Assembly: GCA_002304945.1 (NCBI GenBank)
Contig: DBPQ01000007.1
Coordinates: forward strand, 1 to 40,439
Direction of reading: 5' to 3'
DNA from: Actinomycetales bacterium UBA1416
GTDB lineage: Bacteria; Actinomycetota; Actinomycetes; Actinomycetales; Actinomycetaceae
DNA: 40,439 bases
The position numbers and the translations under genes were made by a program. This document shows positions 6,876 through 14,932 of this stretch, in pieces. Positions within the stretch are counted from its first letter, which is position 1. Each line of letters opens with the position of its first letter. The notes under the pieces were generated by a model. That model was not told the DNA's origin, ran no database searches, and was given only the letters and a program-made list of their open reading frames with translations.

Positions 6876-8159
6876 ATGCCTGCCGTGGTGGTGCTCGGGG
6901 CCCAGTGGGGGGACGAGGGCAAGGGGAAGGCGACCGACCAGCTCGGGGCCTCCACCGACTACGTCGTCAAGTTCAACGGTGGCAACAACGCCGGCCACAC
7001 GGTGGTGGTCGGGGACGAGAAGTACGCCCTCCACCTCCTCCCCAGCGGCATCCTCACCCCCGGGGTCACCCCCATCATCGGGAACGGCGTCGTGGTGGAC
7101 CTCGAGGTGCTCTTCCACGAGCTGGCGAACCTCTCGGCGCGCGGCGTCGACGTCTCCCGGCTGCGCATCAGCGCCAACGCCCACGTCATCCCGTCCTACA
7201 ACCGCACCATGGACCGGGTGGTGGAGCGCTTCCTCGGCAAGCGCCAGATCGGCACCACCGGCCGCGGCATCGGCCCCACCTACGCGGACAAGATGAACCG
7301 GGTGGGCATCCGCATCCAGGACCTCTTCGACTCCTCCATCCTCCGCCAGAAGGTCGAGGGGGCGCTCCTGCAGAAGAACGCCCTGCTCGTGAAGGTCTAC
7401 AACCGGCGTGAGGCGGACGTGGAGGCGGTGACCGCCGAACTGCTCTCGTACGCGGACCGCGTGCGGCCCATGCTCATCGACTGCTCGCTCGAGCTGAACA
7501 ACGCCCTGGACGCCGGGAAGACGGTGGTCTTCGAGGCGGGGCAGGCGACGATGCTCGACGTCGACCACGGCACCTACCCCTTCGTCACCTCCTCCTCGTG
7601 CACCGCCGGGGGTGCCTGCACCGGCTCCGGGGTCGGCCCCACCCGCCTCGACCGGATCGTCGGCGTGGCCAAGGCGTACATCACCCGCGTCGGCGAGGGC
7701 CCCTTCCCCACCGAGCTGTTCGACGAGGACGGCGACCGGATCCGGGAGGTCGGCGGCGAGTACGGGACCACCACGGGGCGGCCGCGCCGCTGCGGTTGGT
7801 ACGACGCCGTCGTCGCCCGCTACGCCTCCCGCATCAACGGGTTGACCGACCTGGTCATCACCAAGCTGGACGTCCTCACCGGGTTCGAGCGCATCCCGGT
7901 GTGCGTGGCGTACGAGGTGGACGGCGTGCGGCACGACGAGATGCCGTACGACCAGTCCGCCATCCACCACGCGACCCCGGTCTACGAGTACCTCGACGGC
8001 TGGACCGAGGACATATCCCGTGCCCGGACGTTCGAGGAGCTGCCGGTGAACGCGCAGCGGTACCTGGAGTACCTGGAAGCGGTGTCCGGCTCCCGCATCT
8101 CCTCGGTGGGGGTGGGCCCGGAGCGCGAGCAGACCATCGTGCGGGTGCCGCTGCTCTGA
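6876..8159 (+). CDS. purA: Adenylosuccinate synthetase
   Basis: This 427-aa cytoplasmic enzyme uses GTP to join IMP and aspartate, the first committed step from IMP to AMP. Clear motifs: GAQWGDEGKGK at 8-18 (P-loop-like, catalytic Asp13), NGGNNAGHT with catalytic His41, TTGRGIGPTYADK for the IMP site, SSSCTAGGACTGSGVGP, and TTGRPRRCGW. Length is normal. The ATG at 6876 is preferred over an in-frame ATG at 6861 because GGAGGGGG at 6863-6870 is correctly spaced for it and MPAVVVLGAQWGDEGKGK is the standard N-terminus. It appears to be transcribed alone from the promoter above. Confidence 0.97.
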   Translation: MPAVVVLGAQWGDEGKGKATDQLGASTDYVVKFNGGNNAGHTVVVGDEKYALHLLPSGILTPGVTPIIGNGVVVDLEVLFHELANLSARGVDVSRLRISANAHVIPSYNRTMDRVVERFLGKRQIGTTGRGIGPTYADKMNRVGIRIQDLFDSSILRQKVEGALLQKNALLVKVYNRREADVEAVTAELLSYADRVRPMLIDCSLELNNALDAGKTVVFEAGQATMLDVDHGTYPFVTSSSCTAGGACTGSGVGPTRLDRIVGVAKAYITRVGEGPFPTELFDEDGDRIREVGGEYGTTTGRPRRCGWYDAVVARYASRINGLTDLVITKLDVLTGFERIPVCVAYEVDGVRHDEMPYDQSAIHHATPVYEYLDGWTEDISRARTFEELPVNAQRYLEYLEAVSGSRISSVGVGPEREQTIVRVPLL

Positions 8160-8164
8160 CGGAG

Positions 8165-8180
8165 TGTGGCCGCGGCCACA
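8165..8180. promoter_or_regulatory. Perfect 16-bp palindrome upstream of pckG
   Basis: TGTGGCCG and CGGCCACA form an uninterrupted 16-bp palindrome, 5 nt after the purA stop and 125 nt before pckG. With no loop it is a better protein-binding site than a terminator. A regulator of the gluconeogenic pckG is the natural guess, but no known consensus is claimed. A weak -10-like TAGAAC lies near 8252. Confidence 0.4.
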
Positions 8181-8305
8181 GCGAACTCGGGCTGCCCTTG
8201 GGCCTTTTGTCGCGCGATCCCGCCCACAGGATCGGCGAGGATGGATGACGGTAGAACCAACGCCGATTCACGTTCGCGCTGTGGCGCGACCACAAGAGGA
8301 GAGAC

Positions 8306-10144
8306 ATGACTGTCGACGCAACCGAGATCCAGCAGGGCGCGCCCGCAGCCGCATCCGCCGATCTGGTCGAGTGGGTGACCACGGTGGCCGAGCTGACCAA
8401 GCCGGACGCCGTGTACTGGTGCGACGGCTCCGAGGAGGAGCGTGACCGCCTGCGCGCCGAGGCCGTGGCGAGCGGGCAGTTCATCCCGCTCGAGAAGCGC
8501 CCGGGCTCCTTCCTGGTGCGCTCCGACCCGGCGGACGTCGCACGCGTCGAGTCCCGCACCTTCATCTGCTCCGAGAAGGAGGAGGACGCCGGTCCCACGA
8601 ACAACTGGGCGGACCCGGCCGAGATGAAGGCCACCCTCATGCCGTTGTTCGACGGCTCGATGCGGGGCCGCACCCTGTACGTCATCCCGTTCTCCATGGG
8701 CCCGCTGGGCGGCAACATCTCCCGCCTGGGCGTGGAGCTCACCGACTCCATCTACGTGGTGCTGAACATGCGGATCATGACCCGCATGGGCGCCGAGGCC
8801 CTGAAGCTCATCGGCGAGGGCCAGTACTGGGTCCCCGCGGTCCACACGGTGGGCTACCCGCTCGTCGACGCCGACGGCAACCGGCGGGACGACGTCACCT
8901 GGCCGTGCAACGAGGAGAAGTACATCACCCACTTCCCCGAGACTCGCGAGATCTGGTCCTACGGGTCGGGCTACGGCGGCAACGCCCTGCTCGGCAAGAA
9001 GTGCTACGCGCTGCGCATCGCCTCGGTCCTCGCCCGGGACGAGGGCTGGCTCGCCGAGCACATGCTCATCCTGAAGATCACCGGGCCGGACGGGCGGGTG
9101 TACCACCTCACCGCCGCGTTCCCGAGCGCCTGCGGCAAGACCAACCTCGCCATGCTGCGCCCCACGATCCCCGGCTGGAAGGTCGAGACGGTGGGCGACG
9201 ACATCGCGTGGATGCGCCAGGGCGAGGACGACCGCCTGTACGCCATCAACCCCGAGGCCGGCTTCTTCGGGGTCGCCCCCGGCACCTCGCTGGACACCAA
9301 CCCGACGGCGCTCGAGGCGCTCGACCACGACACGATCTTCACCAACGTCGCGCTGACCGACGACGGCGACGTGTGGTGGGAGGGCATGACCAAGGAGCCG
9401 CCGGCGCACCTCATCGACTGGCGGGGCAACGACTGGACGCCGGAGTCCGGCGTGCCGTCCTCCCACCCCAACAGCCGGTTCACCGTGCGGGCCGACCAAG
9501 CGGCGTCCATCTCCCCCGAGTGGGAGGACCCGACCGGCGTGCCGATCGACGTCATCCTGTTCGGTGGCCGCCGCGCCTCCAACGTGCCCCTGATCAGCGA
9601 GTCCTACGACTGGAACCACGGCGTGTTCGTGGGCGCCACCGTCTCCTCCGAGCAGACCGCCGCGGCGGAGGGCGCCGTCGGTTCGCTGCGCCGCGACCCG
9701 TTCGCGATGCTGCCCTTCTGCGGCTACAACATGGCGGACTACTGGGCGCACTGGTTCCGCGTCGGCGAGAAGCTCGGCGACAAGGCCCCGCACATCTTCC
9801 AGGTCAACTGGTTCCGCAAGGACTCCGAGGGCAACTGGCTGTGGCCCGGGTTCGGGGACAACGCCCGCGCGATCGAGTGGGCGCTGCGCCGCATCAACGG
9901 CGAGGTGGAGGCCGTGGACGCCATCTCCGGCCGCATCCCCGTGGAGGGCGACCTCAACACCGAGGGCCTCGACCTGCCCGAGGGCACCTACGAGAAGCTC
10001 TTCGCCCTCGACCCCGAGGCCTGGAGCGTCGAGGCCGACCTGACCGAGGAGTACTTCGCGAAGTTCGGTGACAAGGTCCCCGCCGAGCTGCACACCCAGC
10101 TCGAGCAGCTCCGCGCCCGCATCGCGGCGGCCCGCGAGGCCTGA
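8306..10144 (+). CDS. pckG: Phosphoenolpyruvate carboxykinase (GTP)
   Basis: This 612-aa enzyme interconverts oxaloacetate plus GTP and PEP plus CO2 plus GDP at the start of gluconeogenesis. The GTP-dependent family is recognised by FPSACGKTN at 272-280 (P-loop with the reactive cysteine), GDDIAWM at 297-303 (metal-binding Asp pair), the PFSMGPLGG segment at 128-136, and GGNALLGKKC with the metal-ligand Lys. ATP-dependent PckA lacks these. The ATG at 8306 follows AAGAGGAGAG. The gene stands alone: a palindrome lies upstream and an 18-bp perfect hairpin downstream. Confidence 0.97.
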   Translation: MTVDATEIQQGAPAAASADLVEWVTTVAELTKPDAVYWCDGSEEERDRLRAEAVASGQFIPLEKRPGSFLVRSDPADVARVESRTFICSEKEEDAGPTNNWADPAEMKATLMPLFDGSMRGRTLYVIPFSMGPLGGNISRLGVELTDSIYVVLNMRIMTRMGAEALKLIGEGQYWVPAVHTVGYPLVDADGNRRDDVTWPCNEEKYITHFPETREIWSYGSGYGGNALLGKKCYALRIASVLARDEGWLAEHMLILKITGPDGRVYHLTAAFPSACGKTNLAMLRPTIPGWKVETVGDDIAWMRQGEDDRLYAINPEAGFFGVAPGTSLDTNPTALEALDHDTIFTNVALTDDGDVWWEGMTKEPPAHLIDWRGNDWTPESGVPSSHPNSRFTVRADQAASISPEWEDPTGVPIDVILFGGRRASNVPLISESYDWNHGVFVGATVSSEQTAAAEGAVGSLRRDPFAMLPFCGYNMADYWAHWFRVGEKLGDKAPHIFQVNWFRKDSEGNWLWPGFGDNARAIEWALRRINGEVEAVDAISGRIPVEGDLNTEGLDLPEGTYEKLFALDPEAWSVEADLTEEYFAKFGDKVPAELHTQLEQLRARIAAAREA

Positions 10145-10153
10145 TCCTCTCAG

Positions 10154-10194
10154 CGCGCGAAGGCCCGGCGGCATCCCCGCCGGGCCTTCGCGCG
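10154..10194 (+). terminator. Strong terminator after pckG
   Basis: A perfect 18-bp GC-rich stem (10154-10171 with 10177-10194) closes a 5-nt CATCC loop, 10 nt after the pckG stop. There is no U-tract. It separates pckG from the purD promoter. Confidence 0.85.
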
Positions 10195-10238
10195 TCTCGC
10201 CCACCGGTGAACGCGCCGAGGCCGTCACCCCTCACCGT

Positions 10239-10244
10239 TAGGCT
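10239..10244 (+). promoter_or_regulatory. -10 box of a leaderless purD transcript
   Basis: TAGGCT lies 6 nt before the GTG start of purD, so transcription should begin at or next to the start codon. No Shine-Dalgarno precedes the GTG. No strong -35 is visible. Confidence 0.55.
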
Positions 10245-10250
10245 CACAAC

Positions 10251-11513
10251 GTGAAGATCCTCCTCCTCGGATCGGGTGGGCGCGAGCACGCCATCGCCCG
10301 TGCCCTCGTCGCCGATCCCGCCGTCGACGGCCTTGTCGTCGCCCCCGGCAACCCGGGGACGGCGCGGATCGCCCGCAATGTGACGGTCGACATCACGGAT
10401 CCCGCCGCCGTCGCCGGCCTCGCGCTGGCCGAGACCGTGGACCTCGTGGTGGTCGGCCCTGAGGCGCCCCTCGTCGCGGGGGTCGCGGACGCGGTCCGGG
10501 CGGCCGGCATCCACGTGTTCGGCCCCTCCGCCGCCGCCGCACGCCTCGAGGGCTCCAAGGCCTTCGCCAAGGAGATCATGGCCGCGGCCGGCGTCCCCAC
10601 CGCCATGGCGCGGGTGTGCACCACCCTCGACGAGGTGCGTGACGCGCTGGAGTCCTTCGGCGCCCCGCACGTCGTGAAGGACGACGGGCTGGCGGCCGGG
10701 AAGGGCGTCATCGTCACGGACGACTTCGCCGAGGCCCTCGCCCACGCGGACCGCTGCCTGGACCGGCCGGACGAGCCGCGCGTCGTCGTCGAGGACCACC
10801 TCGACGGCCCGGAGGTCTCCCTGTTCTGCCTGTGCGACGGCGAGGACGTGGTCGCGCTCGCTCCCGCCCAGGACTTCAAGCGTGCCCTCGACGGCGGTCA
10901 GGGCCCCAACACCGGGGGAATGGGCGCCTACTCGCCCCTGCCGTGGGCCGAGCCCGGCCTGACCGAGGAGGTGCTGGAGCGGGTCGCCCGCCCGGTGGTG
11001 CGGGAGATGGCAGCGCGCGGCACGCCGTTCGTGGGCGTGCTGTACTGCGGCCTCGCCCTGACCTCGCGAGGGTTGCGCGTGGTGGAGTTCAACGTGCGCT
11101 TTGGTGACCCGGAGACCCAGGTGGTGCTCGCCCGGCTCCAGACCCCGCTCGCCGGGCTCCTCGACGCCGCTGCCCGCGGCGCGCTCGCCACGGCGGAGGA
11201 GCCGCGCTGGTCGCACGGCGCGGCGGTCACCGTGGTGCTCGCCTCCGAGGGGTACCCCGGCCCGGTGTCGGACGGCCGCGAGATCAGCGGCGTGGCGGAG
11301 GCGGAGTCGCTCGACGGCGTCCACGTGATCCACGCGGGCACCCGGATGGACGACGACGGCCGGTTGGTCAGCGCCGGGGGGCGCGTGCTCTGCGTGGTGG
11401 GCGAGGGCGACGACGTCCCGCAGGCCCGGGAGCGCGCCTACCGCGGGGTGGGGGCCATCCATTGCGAGGGCGCGCATCATCGTCATGACATAGCCTCTGG
11501 TATCGGGGACTGA
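10251..11513 (+). CDS. purD: Phosphoribosylamine-glycine ligase (GAR synthetase)
   Basis: This 420-aa ATP-grasp enzyme catalyses step 2 of purine synthesis, joining glycine to phosphoribosylamine with ATP. Seen: the N-terminal KILLLGSGGREHAIA (2-16), VGPEAPLVAG, KDDGLAAGKGV in the ATP-grasp domain, GPNTGGMGAYSP, and VEFNVRFGDPETQ with the Mg ligands. Length is normal. The start is GTG at 10251; it has no ribosome binding site and is probably leaderless. The last ~10 residues (GAHHRHDIASGIGD) look like a run-out tail. purC follows after 61 nt without a terminator, so purD-purC cotranscription is likely. Confidence 0.97.
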   Translation: MKILLLGSGGREHAIARALVADPAVDGLVVAPGNPGTARIARNVTVDITDPAAVAGLALAETVDLVVVGPEAPLVAGVADAVRAAGIHVFGPSAAAARLEGSKAFAKEIMAAAGVPTAMARVCTTLDEVRDALESFGAPHVVKDDGLAAGKGVIVTDDFAEALAHADRCLDRPDEPRVVVEDHLDGPEVSLFCLCDGEDVVALAPAQDFKRALDGGQGPNTGGMGAYSPLPWAEPGLTEEVLERVARPVVREMAARGTPFVGVLYCGLALTSRGLRVVEFNVRFGDPETQVVLARLQTPLAGLLDAAARGALATAEEPRWSHGAAVTVVLASEGYPGPVSDGREISGVAEAESLDGVHVIHAGTRMDDDGRLVSAGGRVLCVVGEGDDVPQARERAYRGVGAIHCEGAHHRHDIASGIGD

Positions 11514-11574
11514 ACGGAATCATCGGTGATCAGGGGATCGCGCACGCGCGCGCGGAGGGATGAGGAGGGTCGCG

Positions 11575-12471
11575 ATGTACGACCTTGACGGCTGGGCGCA
11601 CGTCTCGTCCGGCAAGGTCCGTGACCTCTACGCACCCCAGGACCCGTCCGCCCACGCGAGTGGGGACGTCCTCCTCGTCGTTGCCTCTGATCGCATCTCC
11701 GCCTTCGACCACGTCCTGCCGACCCGGATCCCCGACAAGGGCAAGATCCTCTCCCAGCTGAGCCTCTGGTGGTTCGAGCAGCTGGGTGACGTGGTGCCCA
11801 ACCACGTGGTGAGCCTGGATGTGCCGGAGGAGGTGCACGGGCGGGCGATGATCTGCCGGCGCCTGAACATGATCCACGTGGAGTGCGTGGCCCGCGGCTA
11901 CCTCTCCGGGTCCGCCCTCAGCGAGTACCGCGCCACCGGGGGGATCTGCGGCATCACCCTCCCCGAGGGGCTGCGGGAGGGGGACGAGCTCGCGGAGCCC
12001 ATCTTCACGCCCGCGGCCAAGGCCGAGCTCGGCTCCCACGACGAGAACATCACGTTCGATGAGATGCGGCGCCGGGAGGGCTCGCTGGCCCCCCAGCTGC
12101 GGTCCCTCACCCTGGAGCTCTACGGCCGGGCGCGTCGGATCGCCGCGGCCCAGGGGCTGATCCTCGCCGACACCAAGTTCGAGTTCGGCACCACCCCGGA
12201 CGGCAGCCTCACGCGTGGGCCGGTGCTCGCGGACGAGGTGCTCACCTCGGACTCCTCCCGCTTCTGGGACGCGTCGGACTGGGAGCCGGGACGGCCGCAG
12301 TACAGCTTCGACAAGCAGTTCGTCCGCGACTGGCTGCTCTCGCCCGCCTCCGGCTGGGACCGCCACTCCGACGACCCACCGCCCGCGCTGCCTGACGAAA
12401 TCGTCGAACGGACCCGGGACCGGTACCTCGAGGCGTTCCGCCGGCTCACCGGCTCGGAGCCCGTGCTGTGA
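11575..12471 (+). CDS. purC: SAICAR synthetase
   Basis: This 298-aa enzyme catalyses step 8 of purine synthesis, the ATP-dependent joining of aspartate to CAIR. Visible family segments: SSGKVRDLY, ASDRISAFDHVLP, VECVARGYLSGS, HDENITFDE, LADTKFEFG, DEVLTSDSSRFW and SFDKQFVRDWL. The size is that of the long, eukaryote/actinobacteria-like PurC rather than the ~240-aa Bacillus form. ATG 11575 is preferred over ATG 11560 because GAGGAGG (11563-11569) is well placed for it and would lie inside the coding region of the longer version. Confidence 0.96.
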   Translation: MYDLDGWAHVSSGKVRDLYAPQDPSAHASGDVLLVVASDRISAFDHVLPTRIPDKGKILSQLSLWWFEQLGDVVPNHVVSLDVPEEVHGRAMICRRLNMIHVECVARGYLSGSALSEYRATGGICGITLPEGLREGDELAEPIFTPAAKAELGSHDENITFDEMRRREGSLAPQLRSLTLELYGRARRIAAAQGLILADTKFEFGTTPDGSLTRGPVLADEVLTSDSSRFWDASDWEPGRPQYSFDKQFVRDWLLSPASGWDRHSDDPPPALPDEIVERTRDRYLEAFRRLTGSEPVL

Positions 12472-12536
12472 CAGGCTGCGGCCGGCCCGACTGACCGCAT
12501 GGTGGCCGGGAGCCCGGCGGCCACGGTGGCCCGCAC

Positions 12537-12542
12537 TACATT
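12537..12542 (+). promoter_or_regulatory. Putative -10 box for purSQ
   Basis: TACATT lies 27 nt before the purS GTG, which unlike several neighbours has its own Shine-Dalgarno (GGGAGGT, 12559-12565). This suggests a short leader and a promoter separate from purDC. No -35 match is evident. Confidence 0.35.
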
Positions 12543-12569
12543 GGGGGCATCGCGAACCGGGAGGTCACT

Positions 12570-12821
12570 GTGGGACGAATCATCGTCGACGTCATGCCGA
12601 AGCCCGAACTCCTCGACCCGCAGGGCAAGGCCGTGGCCGGCGCCCTCCCACGCCTGGGCTTCGAGCAGTTCACCGCGGTGCGCCAGGGCAAGCGCTTCGA
12701 GCTGAGCGTCGAGGGCGACGTGACCGAGGAGCACCTCGCGGCCGCCCGTGAGGCCGCTGACCGGCTGCTGTCCAACCCGATCATCGAGGACGTGGTGCGC
12801 GTGGCGGAGGCGGAGGCGTGA
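12570..12821 (+). CDS. purS: FGAM synthase subunit PurS
   Basis: This 83-aa small subunit of the three-part phosphoribosylformylglycinamidine synthase bridges PurQ and PurL and helps channel ammonia. The pattern VMPKPELLDPQGKAV near the start, GFEQFTAVRQGKRFEL in the middle, and NPIIEDVVRV near the end are typical. Start is GTG at 12570 after GGGAGGT. Its stop overlaps the purQ start by 4 nt (GTGA), so the two are translationally coupled. The existence of a separate purS shows that purL encodes the small, Bacillus-type enzyme. Confidence 0.95.
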   Translation: MGRIIVDVMPKPELLDPQGKAVAGALPRLGFEQFTAVRQGKRFELSVEGDVTEEHLAAAREAADRLLSNPIIEDVVRVAEAEA

Positions 12822-13525
12822 GGGACGCCCGGATCGGCATCGTCACCTTCCCCGGCTCGCTGGACGACCGGGACGCCGCCCGCGCGGTCCGCCTCGCCGG
12901 GGCGACGGCGGTGCCGCTGTGGCACGCCGACGCCGACCTGCAGGGCGTGGACGCCGTCGTCCTGCCCGGCGGGTTCTCCTACGGCGACTACCTCCGGTGC
13001 GGTGCCATCGCCCGGTTCGCCCCGGTCATGGAGCGACTGGTGGACGCCGCGAACGGGGGGATGCCGGTACTCGGGATCTGCAACGGCTTCCAGGTGCTGT
13101 GCGAGAGCCACCTGCTCCCCGGCGCGCTGATCCGCAACGACCACCAGCTCTTCATCTGCCGCGACCAGGAGCTGCGGGTGGAGAACGCCTCCACCGCCTG
13201 GACGAACGCCTACCACACCGGGCAGGTCATCACGATCCCGCTGAAGAACGGCGAGGGCGGCTTCATCGCCGACGACGCCACGCTCGACGAGCTCGAGGGC
13301 GAGGGCCGGGTGGTGGTCCGGTACGAGGGGCTCAACCCGAACGGGTCCGCCCGCGACATCGCGGGGATCAGCAACCGGGCCGGCAACGTCGTCGGCCTGA
13401 TGCCGCACCCCGAGCACGCCGTCGAGGCGGGCTACGGGCCGGACGGACCGCTGGGCCCGCACACCGGCACCGACGGCGCGGGGTTCTTCACCTCCGTCCT
13501 CACCCACCTCATGGCGGGCGTGTAG
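12818..13525 (+). CDS. purQ: FGAM synthase glutaminase subunit PurQ
   Basis: This 235-aa class I glutamine amidotransferase supplies ammonia to PurL for FGAM synthesis (step 4). The nucleophile is Cys88 in GICNGFQ; the partners His197 and Glu199 lie in MPHPEH. LPGGFSYGDYLRCGAIA at 49-65 is the oxyanion/glutamine-site region. It starts with GTG overlapping the purS stop (GTGA). The usual downstream neighbour in related bacteria is purL, but here a 435-bp gap and a 6.6-kb fatty-acid module come first and purL lies 7.2 kb away. Confidence 0.97.
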   Translation: MRDARIGIVTFPGSLDDRDAARAVRLAGATAVPLWHADADLQGVDAVVLPGGFSYGDYLRCGAIARFAPVMERLVDAANGGMPVLGICNGFQVLCESHLLPGALIRNDHQLFICRDQELRVENASTAWTNAYHTGQVITIPLKNGEGGFIADDATLDELEGEGRVVVRYEGLNPNGSARDIAGISNRAGNVVGLMPHPEHAVEAGYGPDGPLGPHTGTDGAGFFTSVLTHLMAGV

Positions 13526-13960
13526 CCTTCCCGGTGCCGACCGTCGCTCCCGGTGAGAAGCAGCTCATTTTGCCGGTGCTTTGCCAGGGACGCGGCTGCA
13601 TGCAGGGTGAACGCCGGGTTACCACGGCGCGGTCACGAATGGGCAGAAATGCCCTCCAGAGGTGCGCGGGCTGTGCATAACGCTCCTCGTGGCGGTTGTC
13701 AAGCGAGTCCGCGGCGAATCGACGAGACGGGCGCGGGCGGGGCCACTGATCGAGTATTCGTTGTGATTGCAACGATTCCGATGTCGGACCGCACCCGTCC
13801 ACCGCGTGTCCACAGCGCGAACCGCGGATTCACACCACCGTCCACAGGGGTGTGGACAGCACCTGTGGAAAACCGCCCCGAGCGCCGATTCCAAGGAAAA
13901 CAGCAGGTGAACGGGGTCACACGGCCGGCGCAGCCACCGACCGTGTCCCCCATATGTTGG
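13526..13960. other. 435-bp non-coding gap with a cluster of DnaA-box-like 9-mers
   Basis: No plausible gene lies here, and the sequence is less GC-rich than its surroundings. Against the DnaA-box consensus TTWTNCACA there are two exact matches: TTATGCACA on the minus strand at 13672-13680 and TTTTCCACA on the minus strand at 13864-13872. Three one-mismatch sites of the GTCCACA type lie at 13806-13814 (plus), 13838-13846 (plus; two mismatches if the second T is counted) and 13851-13859 (minus). Four of the five lie within 70 bp. No dnaA, dnaN or rpmH is near, so this is not shown to be oriC; a DnaA-titration or reactivation locus is possible. The gap also separates the convergent ends of purQ and the dehydratase gene. 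Confidence 0.45.
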
Positions 13961-14932
13961 TCACGAGGAATTCGCAGCCGGGTCGAGCACGTGACCGCTC
14001 AGATGGACCTTCCCGGAGCGCGCCGAGACCACCCGCCACGCGGTGCCACCCGGGACGTCACCGAATTCGAGCACCCCGCGGGTGGGCAGCACCACGGGCT
14101 TCCCGAACTCCACCGCCCAGTCCAGTGCCCCGCCCCGCGGGACGGGTACCTCGGCCAGCACACGGGCCGCGGTGTACATGCCGTGCGCGATCGGCCGGGG
14201 AAAGCCGAAGGCCTTCGCCCCGAGGAGCGAGGTGTGGATCGGGTTGCGGTCGCCGGAGACCTCCGCGTACCGCCGGCCCGTGTCCGCCGGCAGGCTCCAC
14301 ACGTGGCGGCCGGGACCGGGTTCTGCAGCAGATTCGGCACGCTCGCGGACGTCGGGCCCGGCAGCAGCCTCTCCCTCGGCCGCCACGCCCTCGGCAGCGC
14401 CTCCACCTCCGGCAGCGTCCACGCCCTTGGAGAGGTAGGTGGACACGCCGGCCCAAGCGACGTCGTCGCCCACCGACGCGGTCAGGTGGATGTCCACGGT
14501 GGTGCCGCGGCGGTGGGGGCGCAGCCCGTCGGCCCAGGCGGTGAAGGTCAGTTCCTCGTCGAGGTGCAACGCCCTGGCCTGGGTCACGCGGTTCGCCACG
14601 TGGACCAGACCGAGCAGGGGGAGCGGGAAGTCATCCCGGGTCAGGAGTGCCATCGAGAGCGGGAAGCCGAGGACGTGCACGAACCCGGCCGGCAGCTCGT
14701 CGGTGCCGGGTGCGCCGATGAGGTGCTGGTAGTCCGCGAGCCGCTGGGCCTCCGCCCGCACGGGGCCATGGCGCAGGGCGATCTCCGGGAGGCCCGGCCG
14801 GCCCCGCCGCAGCCGGGCACGGGCCGCCCCGGCCACCGCTCGCCGGTACGACTCACCCATGCCGGGAACGGTGCCCACCACCTCCTCCCGGTACCCCTCG
14901 GGCGGTCCTGACGCGGGAACCGGCGCCGTCAC
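13961..14932 (-). CDS. MaoC/HtdX-type 3-hydroxyacyl thioester dehydratase
   Basis: This 323-aa double hot-dog protein hydrates or dehydrates enoyl/3-hydroxyacyl thioesters. The C-terminal hot dog carries the hydratase motif SGDRNPIHTS, with likely catalytic Asp228 and His233, and FPRPIAHGMYTAA. The N-terminal half (about 60-170) is a degenerate hot dog without these residues. Between them, 171-200 is an Ala/Gly/Glu-rich linker. Size, two-domain form and gene order match mycobacterial HtdX (Rv0241c), next to FabG4 and FadA2. The GTG start at 14932 overlaps the reductase stop by 4 nt (GTGA). It is last in the minus-strand operon. Confidence 0.87.
   Translation of the reverse strand: MTAPVPASGPPEGYREEVVGTVPGMGESYRRAVAGAARARLRRGRPGLPEIALRHGPVRAEAQRLADYQHLIGAPGTDELPAGFVHVLGFPLSMALLTRDDFPLPLLGLVHVANRVTQARALHLDEELTFTAWADGLRPHRRGTTVDIHLTASVGDDVAWAGVSTYLSKGVDAAGGGGAAEGVAAEGEAAAGPDVRERAESAAEPGPGRHVWSLPADTGRRYAEVSGDRNPIHTSLLGAKAFGFPRPIAHGMYTAARVLAEVPVPRGGALDWAVEFGKPVVLPTRGVLEFGDVPGGTAWRVVSARSGKVHLSGHVLDPAANSS

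Noticed and set aside
7982..10228. A 748-codon minus-strand open frame opposite purA and pckG
   Set aside because: Shadow of the GC-rich codons of pckG; composition is unlike a real protein and no ribosome site is present.
13526..13960. Origin of replication
   Set aside because: DnaA-box-like sites are present, but no dnaA, dnaN, rpmH or long AT-rich unwinding region is next to them, so oriC is not claimed.
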